A DNA stretch of 64,000 nucleotides from Lentzea indica (GTDB lineage Bacteria > Actinomycetota > Actinomycetes > Mycobacteriales > Pseudonocardiaceae), in NCBI RefSeq assembly GCF_012184385.1, contig NZ_VSRL01000001.1:62001-126000 (forward strand), written 5' to 3'. The translations under genes and the position numbers were made by a program. The notes under the pieces were generated by a model. It was not told the origin of the DNA, searched no databases, and worked only from the letters and a program-made list of their open reading frames with translations. Shown here one piece after another: positions 16,474 through 25,090 of this stretch (position 1 is its first letter; the number at the start of each line of letters is the position of its first letter).

Positions 16474-16569
16474 CGAGATGCTTGGTGTTCTTCCCGCCTC
16501 ACCAGGTAGCTAGGTAGGGCCGCGAGTGGGAATCATGAAGAGGTCATCTTCGATCTTGAGGAGCCTCGG

Positions 16570-17385
16570 ATGAGCACCGGCAGCACCAGCACCACCGTGC
16601 GCACGCATGATGGCTTGAAGCTCGCGGGAACCTTCGACGCGCCTGATGCTCCGCCGCAGCACTCGGTGCTGTTGGTTCATGGTGCTGGCGTCACCCGCGA
16701 AGAGGGCGGCTTCTTTACGCGACTGGCTCGTGGTCTTGCCGAGGCCGGCGTCGCCTCGCTGCGGTTCGACCTTCCCGGCCACGGGGAAAGCGAAGGACGA
16801 CAAGAGGATCTGTCGCTCTCCGCGGTACTGAACGCCATCGATTCCGGCCTCGACCACTTGAACGAGCTCACGGGCGTGACGCCTCCGTCGATCATCGCCG
16901 CGAGCTTCTCTGGTGGCACGGCGGCGTACTACGCGGCGCAGCGACCCGAGGCGATCAGCCGCCTGGTGCTGTTCAACCCGCTCATCGACTACAAGAAGCG
17001 CTTCGTCGACGAGAAGAAGGCCTGGAAGGCGGGCTATATCAACGACAAGGGCGCCGAGCAGCTGCTCGAGCAGGGCTACCTCGGCCACTCGCCGACCTTC
17101 AAGCTCGGCAGGCCGATCCTGAACGAGGTGTTCTGGTTGCAGCCGCGGGCGGTGCTGGGCGAGATCGCGGCGCCCACCCTCATCGTGCACGGCACCGAAG
17201 ACACCTTTATCCCGGTGGAGTCATCTCGCGAGGCCAACCGCCAGCTCACTTGTAAGCACCAGCTGCTGGAGCTCGAAGGCTCCCAGCATGGCTTCGCCGT
17301 CCACGATGATCCGGAGTACGCACACCCGCAGAGCCAGAAGTGGCAGGCCGAGGTTATCGAAGCAGTTACCAGGTGGCTCGCATAG
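16570..17385 (+). CDS. alpha/beta hydrolase
   Basis: 271 residues with the full hydrolase pattern: oxyanion region LLVHGAG, the GHGESEG turn, nucleophile elbow ASFSGG (Ser near residue 116), acid in HGTEDTFIP (Asp near 220) and His in GSQHGFAV (near 245). This looks like an esterase or acyl-hydrolase of the serine-aminopeptidase S33/bromoperoxidase type; the substrate is unknown. It probably acts in the cytoplasm, as there is no signal peptide. GAGGAGC precedes the ATG. It appears monocistronic between two minus-strand units. Confidence 0.88.
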   Translation: MSTGSTSTTVRTHDGLKLAGTFDAPDAPPQHSVLLVHGAGVTREEGGFFTRLARGLAEAGVASLRFDLPGHGESEGRQEDLSLSAVLNAIDSGLDHLNELTGVTPPSIIAASFSGGTAAYYAAQRPEAISRLVLFNPLIDYKKRFVDEKKAWKAGYINDKGAEQLLEQGYLGHSPTFKLGRPILNEVFWLQPRAVLGEIAAPTLIVHGTEDTFIPVESSREANRQLTCKHQLLELEGSQHGFAVHDDPEYAHPQSQKWQAEVIEAVTRWLA

Positions 17386-17406
17386 CCGCCAGGTGAACGA
17401 GCCCAA

Positions 17407-18063
17407 TCACTCTGGCGGAACCGCTCCCTCTCTAACGACGATCGTCATAACCAAGCCAAAGCAGTACGAGTTGGGAAAATACCTTCGACCAAACATATCA
17501 ACCATCTTCCATCGCATCTGCGATGTTCCCTCCAGTGGCTGCGCCCTCACGGGAACGGCGATTTCTACCTCACACCCAGGCATAGTCTCTTCGATCTGAA
17601 CATAAGCAGGCGTGAAGGGAACGCCATAACCACCGGCTGCGCCATCACGCGCTAGTCGCCGCCCCACCCAGGGAACAGATCCCGCGTTGCGTATGCGCCA
17701 AATCTTCTCGAAGAAGTGTCCAGGAGGCATCACCGTCCCATCAGGAACGGTCACATCCGCAACGAAGGAAGACTCATCACCTGGAATTGGGTAGCTGAAC
17801 TCTTCGATGGCGCGCCGCTGAGGAGATCTCGGCGTTGTTTGAGCCTCCACGTACGCTGACCACAGAATCCCATCGCCGTTGAACATCTCTTCGTACAGAG
17901 CGATCAGCTGCCAACTCGCACTGTCCCGACCGGCTTCAACGTTGCTCAGATGCCCCACACTGCGCCCGAGGCGTGCAGCAAGCTCCTTGAGCTTCACTCC
18001 ATGCAACTGTCGCATCAGGCGGAGTTGCCGCCCGAGAGCCACACGTGCACTTGAGGTCGTCAT
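17407..18063 (-). CDS. HTH regulator with an NBR1-type Ig-like domain
   Basis: 218 residues. The N-terminal ~75 residues are an XRE-type HTH (LRLMRQLHGVKLKELAARLG, then SVGHLSNVEAGRDSASWQ). The rest is a beta-sandwich of the NBR1 Ig-like ('Four-Trp') type, with conserved pieces VTVPDGTVMPPG, FEKIWRIRNAGSVPW and the YFPNSYCFGLVM end strand. In eukaryotes this domain serves in autophagy receptors; the bacterial HTH-fused form is of unknown role, perhaps ligand or protein sensing. It is divergent from the lipid module at 18274 and may regulate it. The intergenic region has an 11-bp tandem repeat. Confidence 0.8.
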   Translation of the reverse strand: MTTSSARVALGRQLRLMRQLHGVKLKELAARLGRSVGHLSNVEAGRDSASWQLIALYEEMFNGDGILWSAYVEAQTTPRSPQRRAIEEFSYPIPGDESSFVADVTVPDGTVMPPGHFFEKIWRIRNAGSVPWVGRRLARDGAAGGYGVPFTPAYVQIEETMPGCEVEIAVPVRAQPLEGTSQMRWKMVDMFGRRYFPNSYCFGLVMTIVVREGAVPPE

Positions 18064-18160
18064 GCCTACATGCTGGTTTTGAGATCGCCAAAACTATAGA
18101 ACCGTTCGTACCATTCGCCGCGTTGGAGCGCAAAGGATTCTCGTACGGATGGTTTGGGGT

Positions 18161-18193
18161 GCCAGTTCGTGGCCAGTTCGTGGCCAGTTGGGA
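18161..18193. repeat. three tandem 11-bp repeats in a divergent promoter region
   Basis: The unit GCCAGTTCGTG occurs twice exactly and a third time as GCCAGTTGGGA. Lying between the HTH-NBR1 gene and the lipid module, it could be an array of regulator-binding half sites, spaced about one helical turn apart. Confidence 0.55.
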
Positions 18194-18273
18194 GCACATC
18201 TAAGCTCGCTGGCTCATTCGATCAAGGCTTCACAGCTCCATATGGGTGAACCAGCGCAGCCGAGGTAACAACC

Positions 18274-19545
18274 ATGCGTGAGCAGGAGATACGAACTTCA
18301 CACGCCGGGCGACCTTGGAGCAATTGGTTTTGGCCTCAACGAGGGGGAAGCGTGGTAGCGGAACTCGAGCCAGCAGCACTACTACCCGATGTAAACGCGC
18401 GAACCTTCAATGTTCACCTCTTCATCGGAGCACGGCCCAATATCCCAAAGGCCGCAACGGTGCAACGAGCATTTCGGCTCCACCCGCTTGCCAGCCATGC
18501 GCGGCTCACTACGGTTCACACGGGGCAACACAGCTCAAAAGCCATGGCATCTGCGCTCATCCGTGAGCTCGGCGTTGACGTTGACCACTATCTCAGGAGC
18601 CGTACAGCACAGACGGACCCAGGCCATCTAGCTCAACTCGTGCGAGCATTAGATCAGCACATGAAGCACCATGCGGGCAGAATCGATAGCTCAATTGTTG
18701 TGGGAGACGTAAATTCAACTGTCGCCGCTAGCATTGTCTCCGCACGGTATGGGATTCCTGTCGTACATGTGGAAGCCGGCCTTCGCTCGCACTTCCAGGA
18801 GCCAGAAGAGCTCAACCGGAAGCTCATAACCGCAGCCTCATCCTTCCATCTGCCAGCAAGTGCGACAGATGCCAGAAATCTCATCGCCGAGAGCGTCGAT
18901 GCCAGTGACATCTTCCTCGTCGGAAACGCGCATACTGAGACGCTGCTCACCGCGCGATCCAGAAGCGCCCGTAAAGGAATCGTGGCAAGACTGAAACTAA
19001 CCGATAAGCCGTACACAATTTTGTACGTTCACAAGCCAGCGACGATACGAAATGGCGACTGGGTTTCCGCGCTTTTCGCTAAGGTCCAGCAACTATCGGG
19101 CGACCTTGTGATCGCCCTCCATCCTGGCGCCAAGAGGCGACTACTAAAGCTGGCCCCTGAAGTTCTCTCCCTAGAAGGGGCGATCTACGTTCCCTCTTTG
19201 AGTCACGGAGAGTTTAGTGCGCTCATGCGCCATTCAGCTTGCGTCGTCACTGATTCTGCTGGCTTGCAAGAAGAATCGACGGTGCTCGGTACTAGCTGCA
19301 TCACCGTTGGCGCACCGACAGCCAGGCCGGTTACTTGCACAACAGGCTCAGCGACGTTCGTGGGCTTCGATTTGGAGCAGTGTAGCCACGCTCTGATTAA
19401 GGTGCGCGAGCCGCGTCAGCTTAACTATCCAATACCACCCTTATGGGACACGGAAGTCTCACAGAGAATCAGCAATGCAATCTCGGAGATATTGAGGCGT
19501 ACAGCCGATAATCAACAAGGACGGGCCGTCTTACGGGTCGTATGA
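18274..19545 (+). CDS. UDP-GlcNAc 2-epimerase-like protein (WecB family)
   Basis: 423 residues. The GT-B-type epimerase fold shows in FIGARPNIPKA (the usual GTRPE region, altered), VHTGQHSS, VVGDVNSTVAAS, VHVEAGLRS, PEELNRKL and DSAGLQEES. WecB interconverts UDP-GlcNAc and UDP-ManNAc. The normal GTRPE opening is changed, so activity on that exact substrate is uncertain. The N-terminal ~45 residues are extra; a GTG at 18355 with GAGGGGG upstream is an alternative start. Its ATGA overlap with the CDP-alcohol phosphatidyltransferase gene suggests that the sugar nucleotide product feeds a lipid head group or glycolipid. Codon use is less GC-rich than in flanking genes. Confidence 0.8.
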   Translation: MREQEIRTSHAGRPWSNWFWPQRGGSVVAELEPAALLPDVNARTFNVHLFIGARPNIPKAATVQRAFRLHPLASHARLTTVHTGQHSSKAMASALIRELGVDVDHYLRSRTAQTDPGHLAQLVRALDQHMKHHAGRIDSSIVVGDVNSTVAASIVSARYGIPVVHVEAGLRSHFQEPEELNRKLITAASSFHLPASATDARNLIAESVDASDIFLVGNAHTETLLTARSRSARKGIVARLKLTDKPYTILYVHKPATIRNGDWVSALFAKVQQLSGDLVIALHPGAKRRLLKLAPEVLSLEGAIYVPSLSHGEFSALMRHSACVVTDSAGLQEESTVLGTSCITVGAPTARPVTCTTGSATFVGFDLEQCSHALIKVREPRQLNYPIPPLWDTEVSQRISNAISEILRRTADNQQGRAVLRVV

Positions 19546-20183
19546 AGACAGGTGTCGAGATGACCACTGAGCAAACACCGCGAGTACCCGAGCTTCGGCG
19601 CCGAAGAGTGGACTTGCCAAACCTGATATCGCTCTTTCGATACCTCGGCGCTACTGGGTTTGCCATCGCGAGTCTTGCTCCCTCTCACCACTTCATCTCC
19701 GCCGCAATCCTTGCGCTGCTCATTTTCACGTACCTCAGCGATGTACTCGACGGGTATCTCGCCAGACGAGCCGCAGGCAGAATAGCCCCCGAAGGTCGTG
19801 TCATCGACAGCGCCGCCGATAGCTACACGTTTATCGTTGTGTTCCTTGCTCTCCTACGGCTCGATGCAACGTCAGAAGGTGTATTGCTAGGAATCATCGC
19901 AGCAAGGTCCATCTTTGACCTCACTCGCCTGATTGCGCTTTCCCGCGGACATGAATATGCCGCACCAACGTCACTCACGAAGGCGAAGGGGCTCGTGTAT
20001 GCACTAAGCTCAATTGCGCTCTACGCAGGGTTTGCCGTGCCGGGGCTTAGCTGGATGGTGGCTGGCCCCATGCCAGCTTTGATCAACGTGGCCATCATCG
20101 CTTTCACGATTCTCGCTGCGGGATCGTTTCTTCGGAGTCATGGCCACCACCTCGCTCATGCGATTTTTCGTCAGACTCCATGA
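19542..20183 (+). CDS. CDP-alcohol phosphatidyltransferase family membrane enzyme
   Basis: 213 residues with several membrane helices. The diagnostic motif is complete: DVLDGYLARRAAGRIAPEG followed by RVIDSAAD, that is D-x2-DG-x2-AR-x8-G-x3-D-x3-D, which binds metal and CDP. These enzymes join CDP-diacylglycerol or a CDP-alcohol to an alcohol, making phospholipids such as phosphatidylglycerophosphate or phosphatidylinositol. The acceptor here is unknown. The start overlaps the epimerase stop by 4 bp, indicating translational coupling. The 3' end overlaps the convergent VTT-domain gene by 80 bp. Confidence 0.88.
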   Translation: MKTGVEMTTEQTPRVPELRRRRVDLPNLISLFRYLGATGFAIASLAPSHHFISAAILALLIFTYLSDVLDGYLARRAAGRIAPEGRVIDSAADSYTFIVVFLALLRLDATSEGVLLGIIAARSIFDLTRLIALSRGHEYAAPTSLTKAKGLVYALSSIALYAGFAVPGLSWMVAGPMPALINVAIIAFTILAAGSFLRSHGHHLAHAIFRQTP

Positions 20184-20859
20184 AGCGCGACTTCTTCAAG
20201 ATTCGCCTCATGGCGATCACCAGGACGCCAGCAACCAGGCCCGCGACCCCAATCGCCACCGATACCCATCCCCCCAGCCATTCCGATATTGCCGCACCTA
20301 GAAGCGCCCAAGCGATACTCGCCGGAACGCCGCCAATAATTGAGGCTGCCACAAAACGAGAGAAGGAAACTCGCTTCGCACCGATCACGTAGCTGAGCAA
20401 ATCCCACGCAGGAGACAAGACGAACCTTGCCGCAATAAGTACGGCGAGCTTGTCGATCCTTCTGCCCGACAGAATCTCTGCGCCGGCGCGGGGATCCCGG
20501 CGTGCTATCAGCTGCACGCCGTACCGGCCAAGAAAATAGTTGGCGATACTACCAATTGTGTCACCTAGAACAATAACTACAAACCCGAGCTCCCACCCCA
20601 AAGTTCCGCCAGCAAGCACCTTAAGCCCAGCGCCGCCAAGCGGAGCTACAACGTAGGTAAGGATCTTTAGGGCAAGCAACGCGAAGAAGCTTCCAACCCT
20701 GTCGAGCGAGCCAGTTTCAACATACTGAGTAAGCTGCTGAGTAGCGATGAACCCAGCTGCAAGAACCACAATGAATACGCCGACAACTGCAGCGAGTCGC
20801 GGGGTTGCGTAGCCCTTGAGGCGACCCCAGAGAGAACTGATTGGCGGGCGTTTCGGCAT
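20104..20859 (-). CDS. TVP38/TMEM64 (VTT/DedA-like) membrane protein
   Basis: 251 residues with five to six membrane helices. The central region (GGAGLKVLAGGTLGWELGFV, then VLGDTIGSIANYFLGRYGV and ARFVLSPAWDLLSYVIG) is typical of the SNARE-associated/VTT domain, with the conserved G..LG...N..LGR and a proline-rich re-entrant loop. Homologs act as lipid scramblases or undecaprenyl-phosphate or phospholipid flippases. Among a phosphatidyltransferase and an acyltransferase, a lipid-translocating role is likely here. The start chosen is the internal ATG (MPKRPPISSLWG); a further upstream frame is open. Confidence 0.85.
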   Translation of the reverse strand: MPKRPPISSLWGRLKGYATPRLAAVVGVFIVVLAAGFIATQQLTQYVETGSLDRVGSFFALLALKILTYVVAPLGGAGLKVLAGGTLGWELGFVVIVLGDTIGSIANYFLGRYGVQLIARRDPRAGAEILSGRRIDKLAVLIAARFVLSPAWDLLSYVIGAKRVSFSRFVAASIIGGVPASIAWALLGAAISEWLGGWVSVAIGVAGLVAGVLVIAMRRILKKSRFMESDEKSHERGGGHDSEETIPQRES

Positions 20860-20894
20860 CGTGTTCCTATTATACCGCACGGGAGGCAACAGCT

Positions 20895-21728
20895 GTGAGC
20901 GCGAGCAGGCAAGTCATCCAACTGCTCTCTCCTTGGCAGATCGCGTTCGCTCAAGGGGCGCAACTGACTATCGAGCAGTTCACCTCACGACTCCTTCTGA
21001 GGTCTTTGCGCGGCGTTGAGGCGCTCCTGGAGACACGCTCTGGCGTTCTAGTGTCCAATCATCCCTCAATGCTCGATCACCTCGCGATCGGTACGGCCGT
21101 GAAACTTCTGCATGACCAGAAGGTTTACTTCCTGTCCAAGGAGAAGCTACATCAAAGCTGGCTAACCCGGCGCTTATGGCATGAGAGCATGGGGTCGATC
21201 TCAATCGGCGGACGTCGACTGACATCTACATCGTTGCGCGCGTGCCTTGAGGTTTTGGAGAGCGGCAACCTCCTTTGCATCTATCCCGAGGGAGGAAAGT
21301 TTCCGAACGGCACAACAGGTCAGTTCTTCTCCGGAGCTTTCCGGATCGCCCGCATGGCTAGGTGCCCGGTTACAGCTGTGACGATCGGGCAAAACACAAC
21401 GACATCTCAACTCGGCCGTTTTCCCGCTTTGCGGCAACCATACATCGATCTTGGTTTTCAGAAAGTTGCGTCCGCCGAGACCGTGCAGGGATGGTCTAAA
21501 GGAGAGATAGATCTGATTGCAGCGTCAGTGCAGGTAGATGTTCACAACTCTACGTCAACCTATACTGAAGTTACACCTGCGGATGTGAAGGCACTCCGAG
21601 AGGCGATTGACTCAATACGTGATCGTCGACGATGGAGTCAGCGACTCGGAGAACGAGCGACGCTATCCCGCCACGCACGATTGCTGGAGATGGTGGCCAG
21701 CCGAATGGATAGAGTAGCAGCGCCGTGA
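20895..21728 (+). CDS. PlsC-like 1-acylglycerol-3-phosphate acyltransferase
   Basis: 277 residues. Acyltransferase block I is NHPSMLDHL (the H-x4-D catalytic pair), block II lies around YFLSKEKL, and block III is YPEGGKFPNGT (substrate-binding Glu-Gly). PlsC transfers an acyl chain to lysophospholipids at the membrane. GTG start chosen because GGGAGG lies 8 bases before it; the longer upstream frame is not protein-like. It is divergent from the VTT gene with only 35 bases between starts, implying a shared bidirectional promoter. Together with the neighbouring enzymes it suggests synthesis of a special membrane lipid. Confidence 0.87.
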   Translation: MSASRQVIQLLSPWQIAFAQGAQLTIEQFTSRLLLRSLRGVEALLETRSGVLVSNHPSMLDHLAIGTAVKLLHDQKVYFLSKEKLHQSWLTRRLWHESMGSISIGGRRLTSTSLRACLEVLESGNLLCIYPEGGKFPNGTTGQFFSGAFRIARMARCPVTAVTIGQNTTTSQLGRFPALRQPYIDLGFQKVASAETVQGWSKGEIDLIAASVQVDVHNSTSTYTEVTPADVKALREAIDSIRDRRRWSQRLGERATLSRHARLLEMVASRMDRVAAP

Positions 21729-21740
21729 TTCTCTTCGTCT

Positions 21741-22127
21741 TCACCAGGTATTGCTGCTGCGCTGCTGTCGCTCGAACTCCTTCTCCTCCCGGCGCTGCCG
21801 AGTCATCTCCGCCATATCCAGCACGCCACCGGACTCCATGACATTGGCGATCAGCTGGTCGATCGCGGCTGCGGGCACCACGTAGCGCGTGCGCAGCCTG
21901 ACCGCAGGAAAAGCGTCTTCGCGGATCGAGCGGTAGACGGTGGCGACATCAACACGCAGCAGCTTGGCCGCCTCGGGGACAGTAAAGAAGAGTTTCTTCG
22001 GTTCCTCGGCTGAGTTGGTCACGTTGCCAGGCTGGAGGCGCTCGGCCTCATCTCGTTTGCAAGAAGCCAAGCGCCAGCTGACCGTCACGCCAACACTTGG
22101 AACCTTGAGCAAGCCCTCTACCTGCAC
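21741..22127 (-). CDS. excisionase-like HTH protein
   Basis: 128 residues. KKLFFTVPEAAKLLRVDVATVYR, split over its first helices, is the winged-HTH/MerR-like excisionase fold (HTH_17) that recognises direct repeats; VVPAAAIDQLI is the following beta-turn-helix. The C-terminal 40 residues are charged and probably coiled. Such proteins serve as recombination directionality factors or plain repressors. No tyrosine integrase stands nearby, so it may be an orphan from a lost element. It is 35 bases downstream of the XRE-TPR regulator on the same strand. Confidence 0.75.
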   Translation of the reverse strand: MQVEGLLKVPSVGVTVSWRLASCKRDEAERLQPGNVTNSAEEPKKLFFTVPEAAKLLRVDVATVYRSIREDAFPAVRLRTRYVVPAAAIDQLIANVMESGGVLDMAEMTRQRREEKEFERQQRSSNTW

Positions 22128-22161
22128 AAACCGCTAACTTCAGCGCCAATCGGGGGCAGTT

Positions 22162-23574
22162 TTAGCGGTCAACCGTGGCTTGTAGCTCCTTGACTGCCGG
22201 ACGGTTCTGCCACGGGGCCAAGGCGTCGACGACCCGCGTCAACTCCCTGTGCGTGCGCTGCGAGCTGACGCCAGCCGCGCGCCTGGCGGACTCCATCCCT
22301 GTCTTGGCCGCCTCGTCGGGCTCGCCGGCAAGTGCTAAGGAGCCCGCCATCCAGGAGAGGAAGAAGCCGTAGTCGCGCGGCGAGAAGCTGTCCTCTTTGA
22401 GGGACTGGCCATAGAGCTCAACGCCTCGACGCGGTTTGCCTGCTTCCGAGTAGCAGACGGCCATCTGCATGGTCAGCAGCGTGTCGTTGTAGTGCATGCC
22501 CATCGTGCAGTCGCTGCTCTCCTTGGTGCCGAGCAGTTGCCAGGCCTCGCTGAGCTTGCGCTCCACCGATCCAAGCGACGCACCGAGCATCGCTTCAGCG
22601 CGAGCTACTTGTTGCGCCGCTTCAGCTTGTACACGGTATGGAAGCGCCCACGAACCAGTCCGCACAGCGTGCGCCAGATCAAGCATCCGGTGCGGGTCAC
22701 GTTCGTCGTAGGCGAGCTGCGCCTTCTTCAACAGCACGTAGCCCTGCATGGCGCTGTCACCGGTCACCTGCGTCCACTCGATGGCCCTGTCGTGCCAGAA
22801 GAGCGCGCGTACCAAGTCACCAGCGTCGCGGTAGAGCCAGCCAGCGAACTCGGCACACTCCGCACCAAGTACGAGCAACTCACGCCGAACGGCCGGCTGC
22901 ACCTCACGCGCGGATTGTTCAATCGCACCAAGGATGCCAAGCACGATCGGAAGCGGCGGGGTCTTCAAGGCATCAGTGCTGCCGTCACCGGCCTTGCACC
23001 TACCGAGCTGGTTGCGCAGCTTCCCAACCAAGTCGCTATCGAGGTAGCGCCGGGCATCTTCCATCGCCGCGGCAACTTGCTGGTGTGCCTCAGGATCAAG
23101 CGCTGGCAGCGCTGAGGAGAGAACACTGAACTTCAGGAGCGAGCGTCGGCTAAGTGGACTCATCGCATCCTCTCCGGCGGCCGGGGCGAGGGCACCTGGA
23201 AGCGCGGGAAACCCTTTCGCTGCAAGCGTAGTTGCATCAACCGGCAGCAGCACCGGCTTCCCATCCACCAGTACAGGCAGCATCACCGCACCGGGTGGCA
23301 CCTGGGTAACTTCCGGCGAAACAACCTCGCCGTCGACCACGGCCGCCTGCTCATCTGGCTCGCCTGAGAGCAGCTCATCGAGTCGTTCAAGCGACACCTG
23401 CAGGTAGCGAGCGAGCTTGGGCCGGATCCATGGCTGAGGGCCCTTAACGAAATCGCCGCTATCCCAGCGGCGCACGGTGCGCACGTCGATGTTGAGGCGC
23501 TCCGCCAAAGCCTCCTGCGAGAGGCCCATCGCCGCACGCCTCCTGGCGAACGGACTTAGCTCCTCGTCCATCAT
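22162..23574 (-). CDS. large XRE-family regulator with a TPR-like C-terminal domain
   Basis: 470 residues. HTH at about 5-65 (RRAAMGLSQEALAERLNIDV, then RTVRRWDSGDF). A linker with a hydrophobic patch (RRSLLKFSVLSSALP) leads into helical repeats up to the C-terminus (for example ALFWHDRAIEWTQVTGDSA) typical of TPR sensors. Actinobacteria have many such regulators beside small acidic or ATPase-fold partner genes (the AbaA/WhiJ type). It is divergent from the 23744-27854 operon and probably controls it. Motifs GTCCGG and TTTGGCC are repeated in the 170-base gap. Confidence 0.85.
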   Translation of the reverse strand: MMDEELSPFARRRAAMGLSQEALAERLNIDVRTVRRWDSGDFVKGPQPWIRPKLARYLQVSLERLDELLSGEPDEQAAVVDGEVVSPEVTQVPPGAVMLPVLVDGKPVLLPVDATTLAAKGFPALPGALAPAAGEDAMSPLSRRSLLKFSVLSSALPALDPEAHQQVAAAMEDARRYLDSDLVGKLRNQLGRCKAGDGSTDALKTPPLPIVLGILGAIEQSAREVQPAVRRELLVLGAECAEFAGWLYRDAGDLVRALFWHDRAIEWTQVTGDSAMQGYVLLKKAQLAYDERDPHRMLDLAHAVRTGSWALPYRVQAEAAQQVARAEAMLGASLGSVERKLSEAWQLLGTKESSDCTMGMHYNDTLLTMQMAVCYSEAGKPRRGVELYGQSLKEDSFSPRDYGFFLSWMAGSLALAGEPDEAAKTGMESARRAAGVSSQRTHRELTRVVDALAPWQNRPAVKELQATVDR

Positions 23575-23743
23575 CGCCCACTCCCCTGTACGCCTGGCCT
23601 CCTATTTGGCCAGATCACCGCCCCGATGTCCGGGTTGTGTCCGGAAACCGCCGCTACGCACGCCCTGTGTTTGGCCCGTTACGACCGGTTCAGTGAGAGT
23701 ACGGCCACACCGGGCCGGACGGCAACGACGGCAAGGAGGGGCA

Positions 23744-23944
23744 TTGACCAGGCAAAAGACGCTGATCCCCGCTGGCGCCTCTGACCCGCTCCCCACGCTC
23801 GACCGGCTCGCTGAAGTCGCGATTGCGGTATTCGACGAGCACCTCAACTCCGCAGAGTGCTGCGCCATCTGCGGCACCGGCTGCGGCACCGGCTGGCCGT
23901 GCGAGCAAGTGGTGCTGGCTGACCACAACCTGGCGGTGCTCTAG
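23744..23944 (+). CDS. small Cys-rich protein
   Basis: 66 residues from a TTG start; AAGGAGGG lies just upstream with a short spacing. The core LAEVAIAVFDEHLNSAECCA is followed by CGTGCGTGWPCE, a Cys cluster that could bind zinc. Similar short proteins accompany XRE-TPR regulators in actinobacteria, where they may be regulatory partners. It is the first gene of a tightly packed operon; the next ATG follows its stop directly. Confidence 0.6.
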   Translation: MTRQKTLIPAGASDPLPTLDRLAEVAIAVFDEHLNSAECCAICGTGCGTGWPCEQVVLADHNLAVL

Positions 23945-24358
23945 ATGGTGCCGCCCACGAACCGGCAGGGTCGGGGATGCTGGTCCACCCCCGACGCCCA
24001 TCTCCGACCCTGCCACCCAGCAACAATTCGCCCGCTTCTCGGCTACATCCGGGTGCAGCCGCTTGTCACTGAGCGGCAAATCGAAGTGCTACGCCGCACG
24101 ATGGCGGCATACGCCAGCCTTGAAGGCTTCGTCCTCACGCGCGTCTTGGTGGACAGGAGCTTCGAGCACACCACCGCACTCGCTGAACTTCTCGCCGCTC
24201 TGGATGACGGCGAGGCTCGCCACGTTCTCGTGCCTGCACTGCACCACTTTGGACACTTCGAGGGCGTGCAACTGGCGATGAAGGAGCTGCTGGAGTCGCA
24301 GCACGGCGCTCGTGTGCTGGTGCTGTTCTCCGGACCAAGCGCAGGGGTGACGCCATGA
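23945..24358 (+). CDS. serine-less resolvase-fold protein
   Basis: 137 residues. LLGYIRVQPLVTERQ copies the opening strand of serine-recombinase catalytic domains (YxRVSxxxQ), followed by helix, strand and ELLAALDDGEARHVLVPAL in the place of the next helix and strand. The catalytic serine is replaced by Gln, and the DRLxR motif is replaced by ALHHFGH. It therefore cannot be an active recombinase but keeps the fold, perhaps for dimerisation or ligand binding. It starts directly after the upstream stop and overlaps the next gene by 4 bp. Two similar proteins occur in this window (29270 and 46980). Confidence 0.65.
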   Translation: MVPPTNRQGRGCWSTPDAHLRPCHPATIRPLLGYIRVQPLVTERQIEVLRRTMAAYASLEGFVLTRVLVDRSFEHTTALAELLAALDDGEARHVLVPALHHFGHFEGVQLAMKELLESQHGARVLVLFSGPSAGVTP

Positions 24359-24945
24359 CTGCTGTCCAGATCCACGAACTGCCTACTGCGGCACTGGCTA
24401 TTCCTCAGCCCCGCGGCGAGGTGCGCATGTACGAGTTGGGGCTCGTGGCCGTGCCGAGCGCGATCACCTGTGCCCGGCTGCTGGTGGCGTACGTGGCAAG
24501 GAGGTGGCGGCTCGACCGCACCTGCGAACGCGAGCTCGGCCGTGCCGCCGAAGCTCTTGTGCACTACGCCGTGGCTGCAGCTGGCGGCGAACGGGCTCAC
24601 AGCCGCCACGCGGAGGTACTGAACCTGATCGCCTTCCGCCTGGTGCTGACCCCGCGAGCCGTGATCGCCGAGGTTTGGGATTCCGGCATGGAACCACCGA
24701 AGCCCTTTCCCGTTACGACAGCAGCAGGTAGCGGCTGCGACCTCCCGCGCCCAGGGCTCCGTGTGGTGTGGTGCGCCATCTGCCTCGAGGGCACAGAGAA
24801 AGAAGTCGAGGCTCAAACCGCGGCCGGCTTCCCGCGGCGCCAGCGGCTGCAAGGCCCCGTTCAGGAGTGCGTTGCGATGCGCGACCCGGAGCTTCTCCAG
24901 CGAGTCCTTAGTGGACTCCGAGCCTTTGGCGCTGGTGAGGCCTGA
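24355..24945 (+). CDS. degenerate RsbW-like (GHKL) ATPase-fold protein
   Basis: 196 residues. The beginning of the fold (PSAITCARLLVAYVARRWRL, then RTCERELGRAAEALVHYAV) matches anti-sigma-factor ATPases of the RsbW family, and VIAEVWDSGMEPPKP matches the G1 box. The key Asn of the N box (usually ELVTNA) is missing: EALVHYAVA. So ATP binding is doubtful, and a regulatory protein-protein role is more likely. ATGA overlap with the resolvase-fold gene. There are 145 bases before the oxidoreductase gene. Confidence 0.6.
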   Translation: MTAVQIHELPTAALAIPQPRGEVRMYELGLVAVPSAITCARLLVAYVARRWRLDRTCERELGRAAEALVHYAVAAAGGERAHSRHAEVLNLIAFRLVLTPRAVIAEVWDSGMEPPKPFPVTTAAGSGCDLPRPGLRVVWCAICLEGTEKEVEAQTAAGFPRRQRLQGPVQECVAMRDPELLQRVLSGLRAFGAGEA

Positions 24946-25090
24946 GGACGCTCATCACCTTGAAGGCTATGACGATGCCGTCACGTTTCATGCGCTTCAC
25001 AGCCACACGACTCTCCGCATACCGCCGCCCTCGTGGACCGAGCAGCGGCCGTCGCTGGTTCAGCACATTCTGTAGAAGGGAACGCAGCTC

